From Glossina fuscipes (lineage: Eukaryota; Arthropoda; Insecta; Diptera; Glossinidae): a stretch of DNA of 64,000 nt. The notes under the pieces are model-generated. The model was given only the letters and a program-made list of their open reading frames with translations, had not been told where the DNA came from and searched no databases. Each line of letters opens with the position of its first letter. Position 1 is the first letter of the stretch. A program made the position numbers and the translations under genes. Shown here piece after piece: positions 58,810 to 64,000 of this stretch. The DNA lies in the NCBI RefSeq assembly GCF_014805625.2, contig NW_023998464.1, forward strand, positions 3,826,318 through 3,890,317, read 5' to 3'.

Positions 58810-61800
58810 CATCCATGATGACCTTGAAATTGCGTGCGTTACGTAGGCTGGATATTCGGGTAAGTTCTTTGGCAATATGTCTTCTAAATGGATTCAATGA
58901 CATAAGAAGAGGGCAAAGGCTTCGCAAGCTGCTCTTATCTTTTAGGAATGAAATTATTAAGTTAATTCTAATTACTTATCTGAATCCATATATTGGGTTG
59001 AACATCACACTAGTACTGTTATGTTGTCCGTAAATAACTTTTGGTTTTTATTGCACCTTTCAACGTGTATTTGCCTTAATTGGCTTAAGATAATGTACGC
59101 GAAAATCGATTTTTTACCACTTTGTGACATTCGCACTATTTAGCGTAGAATGACGGCACTTAACTTGTCGCAGTATGCTCTCCAAGCCCTTGACGACGAC
59201 GTCAAAGGGAGTGTTAAGTAATAGTTAATGTGCTACAAAGAGCGGCCGTTATGGCTGACTGCACCACATTAATCCGAAACTTCTATGCTGGTAGAAAACG
59301 AGTTCAATAAAAGCTTACAAAAATATTTTTTGCTCTGATGGTCGTGGATTTGAGCATCGTTATACGAAAATGGCGCAAACTAGTAAATAGTTATTCAAAT
59401 TATCTAAAGCTCTTTGTGAATATATCGTTTTCTCGATCTTTCTTTGAAACTATTTCAACAATAAGCAGGCAAGTGTTACTTTGACGATGACAATCCCGAT
59501 CCACACAATAGGCAGTTTTTTTAAATTGCAAAGGTCATCGAGCATGCATGAGTTCTGGGCCATTCTAATGAAAAAATGCTGGCTATTTATTAATTGTTGA
59601 ATCTAAAATTACAGTTGCAAAGCCATCGCGTTTCTTAAGTAAGCGGATTCGTTACGAAGGAGACATGCATATGACCGCGCCAGACGCATTTTTTTGTTTG
59701 TTTTACGCAGATAGCCACAAAATGAAGTGTTTCGCTGAATCCCTGGTTCTAATGACCGAATTGTATCAACAAAATGTGTCTCAAAGTTCAACTTAACCAA
59801 ACAAAATTAGCATTCGCCGCCACACAGTTATAATCTCTCTATACTGAAGAGCACACTTGACTCTAGCTGTGTTCGTAGTAACGTAAAACTTGCCTAATAT
59901 GTATAAGAAAAAAGTGTTCGACATTGCAATTACTTCCACGCTTCGCATAATACAAAGGCTTAGAACATGATCTTTTGATTCAATTAAATATTGATCGTAT
60001 TATCATAAGCGGTATTCAATAGTTGATATAATGAATAGTTTTATTTGTGATTTAGTTCTGCTTTATTTTAATTGATCTGCCAAAACATAAATCTTCTCCA
60101 TACCCCTGTCAAGGCGTACCTCAAACGGCGAGCAAATTTATGCAACTTTTGCTTTCAATTAGGCTAAATCCGATTTGTGTCAAACAACAAAATGAAAACT
60201 TAATTATACTGCTTAAAGTAACGGCTGGGAAAAGTAATTAAGAAGAGCACTCACAGATAAGCGCACAGACACACAACACAAGGCCAGCCACATAGCCATA
60301 CACACACCGGCGTAGCTAAATCGTGTACCGTTGAGGTACATTCATGTTTATTGAAATGTTTATCGTGTATTTTCGCTCACGGAAGTCTTTAAGACGCAAT
60401 ATGTGTCCTTAAAAGAATTGGTCATTAGTTGCGCTAGCAGTTCTCAGTTTAAAACAGAAAAGAACTATCCTTTTTCTTTGTGCCCCACAGGAATGATGAT
60501 GATGTTCTGAAACCTTAATGTTGATCTGAACGAATACCGTTGTGAGTATATATCGATGTTTTAAAAAACTTTAAATAATAATTTTTATGAAAGATAAATG
60601 AAGAATTTGAAGGTTTTTCATTGGTGCTGAGTCTTATAAAGGAATCTGTTAATGCGTAGCATTGGCCTTTCATATCCGATTGCAATTTTCTCTTTTTCCT
60701 TATAGAGTAAAAAGAAAATCATCTTTTTTTTTCTGTTCTGTTCTTTTGTCGCTTACCAAGTATCTTCTTATCAATAAAATATACTTTTGCAAACTATCTT
60801 TTTAATATTCATATCAATAACCGTCTAATGCTATTTATACATAACATACATGCTTTCGTTTTTCTTAGCGAAATTTCAGCACGTTATCATTGTTATTACT
60901 TAAAACTCAAACTGTCTTCAAAGGAAATCTCAAAAGTACATTTCAATTTCCTGCTTATTGGCATAAAGACGAACGCAGTTTATACACACACACACACGCC
61001 TTAACGTAGACATTCGGAAAATACATGTATATGCGAAATGGAAATTGAAACGTATGCAAATTCATAGATGTAGACCTCTTTAACTACGTATATATTGTAT
61101 TAGTAAATAAAATATAAACGTAAAAGCAACTGTTTACCGCTTGCTATAAGGGAAGAAGCAAAAGCAAATGCTCAAGTTAATAAAATTTGAACACATTTCC
61201 TTTATCCTTTCCTGTCATAAGAAAATAATAATCCCAATCCGACATATTCATCTTAATTTTATTTCCATCTTAAAATGTAGTTTATGCCTTTTGCATATAC
61301 ATATGCACACGTACGTAAGTGCGCATCTAAAGTTGTATTAGTTGCTTGTCATGCCACGCCGCACTCTTATTTAGAGACTATTATGCACTTTTCTATGAAA
61401 GAAATTACGTTGTTGTGCTATGTGTGGGACCATGCTGAGGAAGTTAAGGGGCTTACTATACAAGACATCATAACGTAGCAAATGACAACAAAAACAATAA
61501 CAATAACAACAACAAGCAAATAAGTATACAAGTAAATATTTGTGTAAACATTGACAGGCGTTCATTCATTTGCTTGTTGTGTGTTACTTTTCATATAAGA
61601 AACATAACATTTTTTCGGTTGAGAGAATTCACAATTGTATGTTTGTATATTAGTATGTGCATTTAAGTTTTAGTTACACAAATCTATTTCCCCGATGTAT
61701 GAGAATATGCATAAGGGTATACACATGCATACACACATTCACACAAATACACACGTATTAAATGTGTTTACGTGTTAACGCTATCGAATAGAAATGACAA

Positions 61801-63760
61801 CGTCCATGTTCAGTCAAGAATGTGGGGAGGAAAGCAGCGTTTCTCTTAGTATACCATCATGTGTCGTTTATTTCGCTTATAGCGGTTGTTACGAAATCGA
61901 TGTGCATGCAGCGTATACACTCTACGAAAAAAGTGCACACCCAAATGAATCATCTTTATATAAATGATTCATTTTTGTTATTTTTTACAACACACTTCAT
62001 GCACAAAGTGTATGAACTTAGCGACCATATTGTAAAGTGCGTATTCCAGATAAATAAAAGCGCTTTAAGCCGCACCCGTCTGCTCGCGAAGACCGCTCTA
62101 GCGTCCAAGAATCCATATCAAACTAATAGCTTTAACTCGACAAGTGTAGTAATAAGACAAAGCAATTTATAAAAAACCGATAAATATAATAAAGTAACGA
62201 AATCATCCCGCGATGATTTGTTGTTTTAATATATTAAGAAGTAAACGGCCTTGGGTATGTACTAAATCCTTTGTGTGTAACAGCTATGAGAAGAGCCAGA
62301 TTAATAATTTCCACACAATAACATATTTCGCGTTACTTTGAAAATTTTGTAATAGCGCGCTCTAACAAAACGCCTTATTCTGCTTAAGGTCACCCGAGTT
62401 GAAATCTCAGAGCTTATTTAATATGACTGATAACGAATTGTTTTCTTTTCCAAGTAATCGTCACTTATAGTTGATGGAAATTGTAGATCCTTGTGTACAT
62501 TGGGGTGTATTTTTTTATATTTTTGGTTGAAATAAGCTTTGCTGACATCATTTTTGTTTCTCATCTTTCTTTTGCTGCGTTGCTTATGATCACATACTTT
62601 TTCTTTCTCTAAACTGTTCGTTGTCATGCAAGCGAAGGAATAATGTATATTTCCGCTTCATTATCGAGTAAAAATATTAGAGTCCAGCAAGATTAAAATA
62701 CCAATTGTTGCAAGATATTTTCTATCAATATGCAATTATCAAATGTATTTATGAAATTTTCACAAATGAAGCCGCAGAACACAGACCTGCGTGAAGCAGA
62801 CCCGAAAAAATGGATAGATATTATTAAAATTTTCAATAATTTAGTTTCTTCACCGAACACCCTGTGTGTACGTAAATATTTAGCTGACTCTGTGCATGCT
62901 TGAGTCGTATTTGTGGTATAAGTAGTTTGATGATAAGCGCTTTATATCTATATATATGTAATAATATAAAAAATAATAATCAGTAGGAATATGTGAGGAA
63001 GAATTCTTAGCGTGAAAACGATGTTCTTACTTTATATCAACGCTTTCATTGGGGATTTTTTAATGTGCATTAGATGTACGTATTATTTCTTTTTATTTCA
63101 CCTTTTTATTTAAAGGCAAAAGTCGATGGAAGTATATTTTCCTGCACTGCTTGCTTGATTTTTTTCGCTCACTGGAGTTAATGCGTCCTGAATGGTTTAA
63201 AGTTTATAAAGCACTTTCGAAGAATTGAAAATTTCGTCGCGACACATTAAATTTCTGCGAAAAAATAACTGATTGCTGGAAACTTTGAAAGAAATTAGAA
63301 AACCAAATGAACTAAAATAAAAAAGACTTTCTTTGTATATCTTCGACATTATATATATGTACTTCATGAAAGTCATCCATCAATGCCGTTGAAAGCAGTT
63401 CTTGCAGGATGGAAATCGAGGTCAGTCGCCCCACTTTCATTCGCTTTCTGAACAAAGTAGCAGTAGTCTTTGCAACCTCAAGCTCCATCATTGTCTATCA
63501 TATACTGATAATTAAAAAAATAAATTTTCTCATATATTTTCTCTTTACTTATACGTCACATACTATGTAGGTGCAGTCATATACGTGTGTATGCAATGAA
63601 CTGAGCTTGTATGAAAGGCGTTGTAAGTTTCTCTTTCTTTTCATTTTTTCGTCGTTAACACAATCTCGGTAGTCAATTGAAGGCAAGAAATTTCTCAAAA
63701 ATTGAATGCTACGTCCAAAATCTTATTTCTCGCGTTCTATTCGCGTAAAGTAAAGAAACA
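58810..63760. other. No gene recognised
   Basis: AT-rich sequence with AC-rich microsatellite scraps (near 60987-60999) and CA/ACA-rich patches near 61490-61520 and 61725-61755. No conserved frame or RNA gene was found. Confidence 0.45.
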
Positions 63761-63763
63761 AAA

Positions 63764-64000
63764 ATTAAATTCAACCGGGGCCGAACCTCTTATACCCATC
63801 ACCGTTGCCCTGAAAAAAGACAAAAGATGCAAAGGAATAAAGTTCTCATGCTCTATAATATGGAACGGGCGCAGTTGATTTCTTCTATTTTCAATATAAA
63901 AGTTTTTGTTGTAGAGGCATGTGGGCTTTGTAGGCGTGTTCTCAATTCCAAATTTTTTTGCAAATTTTTTGACGATATTTTCATTATATCATTTCCGCTA
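63764..64000 (+). repeat. Dispersed repeat, copy continuing past the window end
   Basis: Starts CAACCGGGGCCGAACCTCTT and ATACCCATCACC, then matches the reverse complement of 25550-25745 (CATGCTCTATAATA, GGGCGC, TTTTCAAT, TTGTAGGCGTGTTCT, TTTTGCAAATTT, CGATATTTTCATTAT). The repeat runs off the right edge of the window. Confidence 0.72.

Noticed and set aside
1..64000. CRISPR arrays, bacterial operons, phage or Wolbachia insertions
   Set aside because: No regular repeat-spacer pattern, no dense bacterial-type coding, and all supported genes have spliceosomal introns of animal type.

Overview
The window is AT-rich eukaryotic DNA with short GT-AG introns (mostly 50-90 bp), AATAAA-type polyadenylation signals, microsatellites and decayed mariner, jockey-type LINE and SINE-like elements. 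Protein content and intron style point to a dipteran insect, probably a higher (brachyceran, perhaps calyptrate) fly. The species cannot be fixed from sequence alone.

Genes fill about the first 35 kb. From left to right: a possible solo LTR (about 2.4-3.0 kb); a four-exon BCKDHB gene (+, mitochondrial branched-chain 2-oxoacid dehydrogenase E1 beta); a four-exon Fis1 gene (-, mitochondrial fission). Next comes a head-to-head pair of related loci encoding BRCA2-type BRC repeats: a broken copy on the minus strand (8.6-9.8 kb) and a longer plus-strand copy (13.3-15.3 kb) with two BRC units, the second behind a frameshift. Between them lie a GC-rich, arginine-rich island and an unassigned ORF. At 18.4-19.0 kb is a fragment of phosphorylase kinase beta with stops. 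TBC1D20 (+, Rab GAP with a C-terminal membrane anchor) converges on a COMM-domain gene (-), whose 5' end abuts a broken fragment of the DNA polymerase delta small subunit (POLD2) on the plus strand.

From 27.7 to 35.2 kb is the most notable gene, a Venus kinase receptor (VKR). I reconstruct a signal-peptide exon, an N-terminal substrate-binding-like module, a Venus-flytrap (ANF-receptor) module, one transmembrane segment and the N-lobe plus catalytic loop of a tyrosine kinase. The model is cut just after the DFG motif by a 10-base N gap. A decayed jockey-like LINE sits in its first intron.

The last 29 kb (35.2-64 kb) has no convincing intact gene. It holds two mariner/Tc1-type transposase remnants, a second LINE remnant, dispersed repeats, microsatellites and two unassigned ORF remnants. 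It may be intergenic, or the inside of a large gene whose exons are outside the window. BCKDHB and Fis1 are mitochondrial, TBC1D20 acts in ER/Golgi traffic and VKR in hormone signalling. I see no operon-like cooperation; this is an ordinary eukaryotic neighbourhood with many gene fragments.
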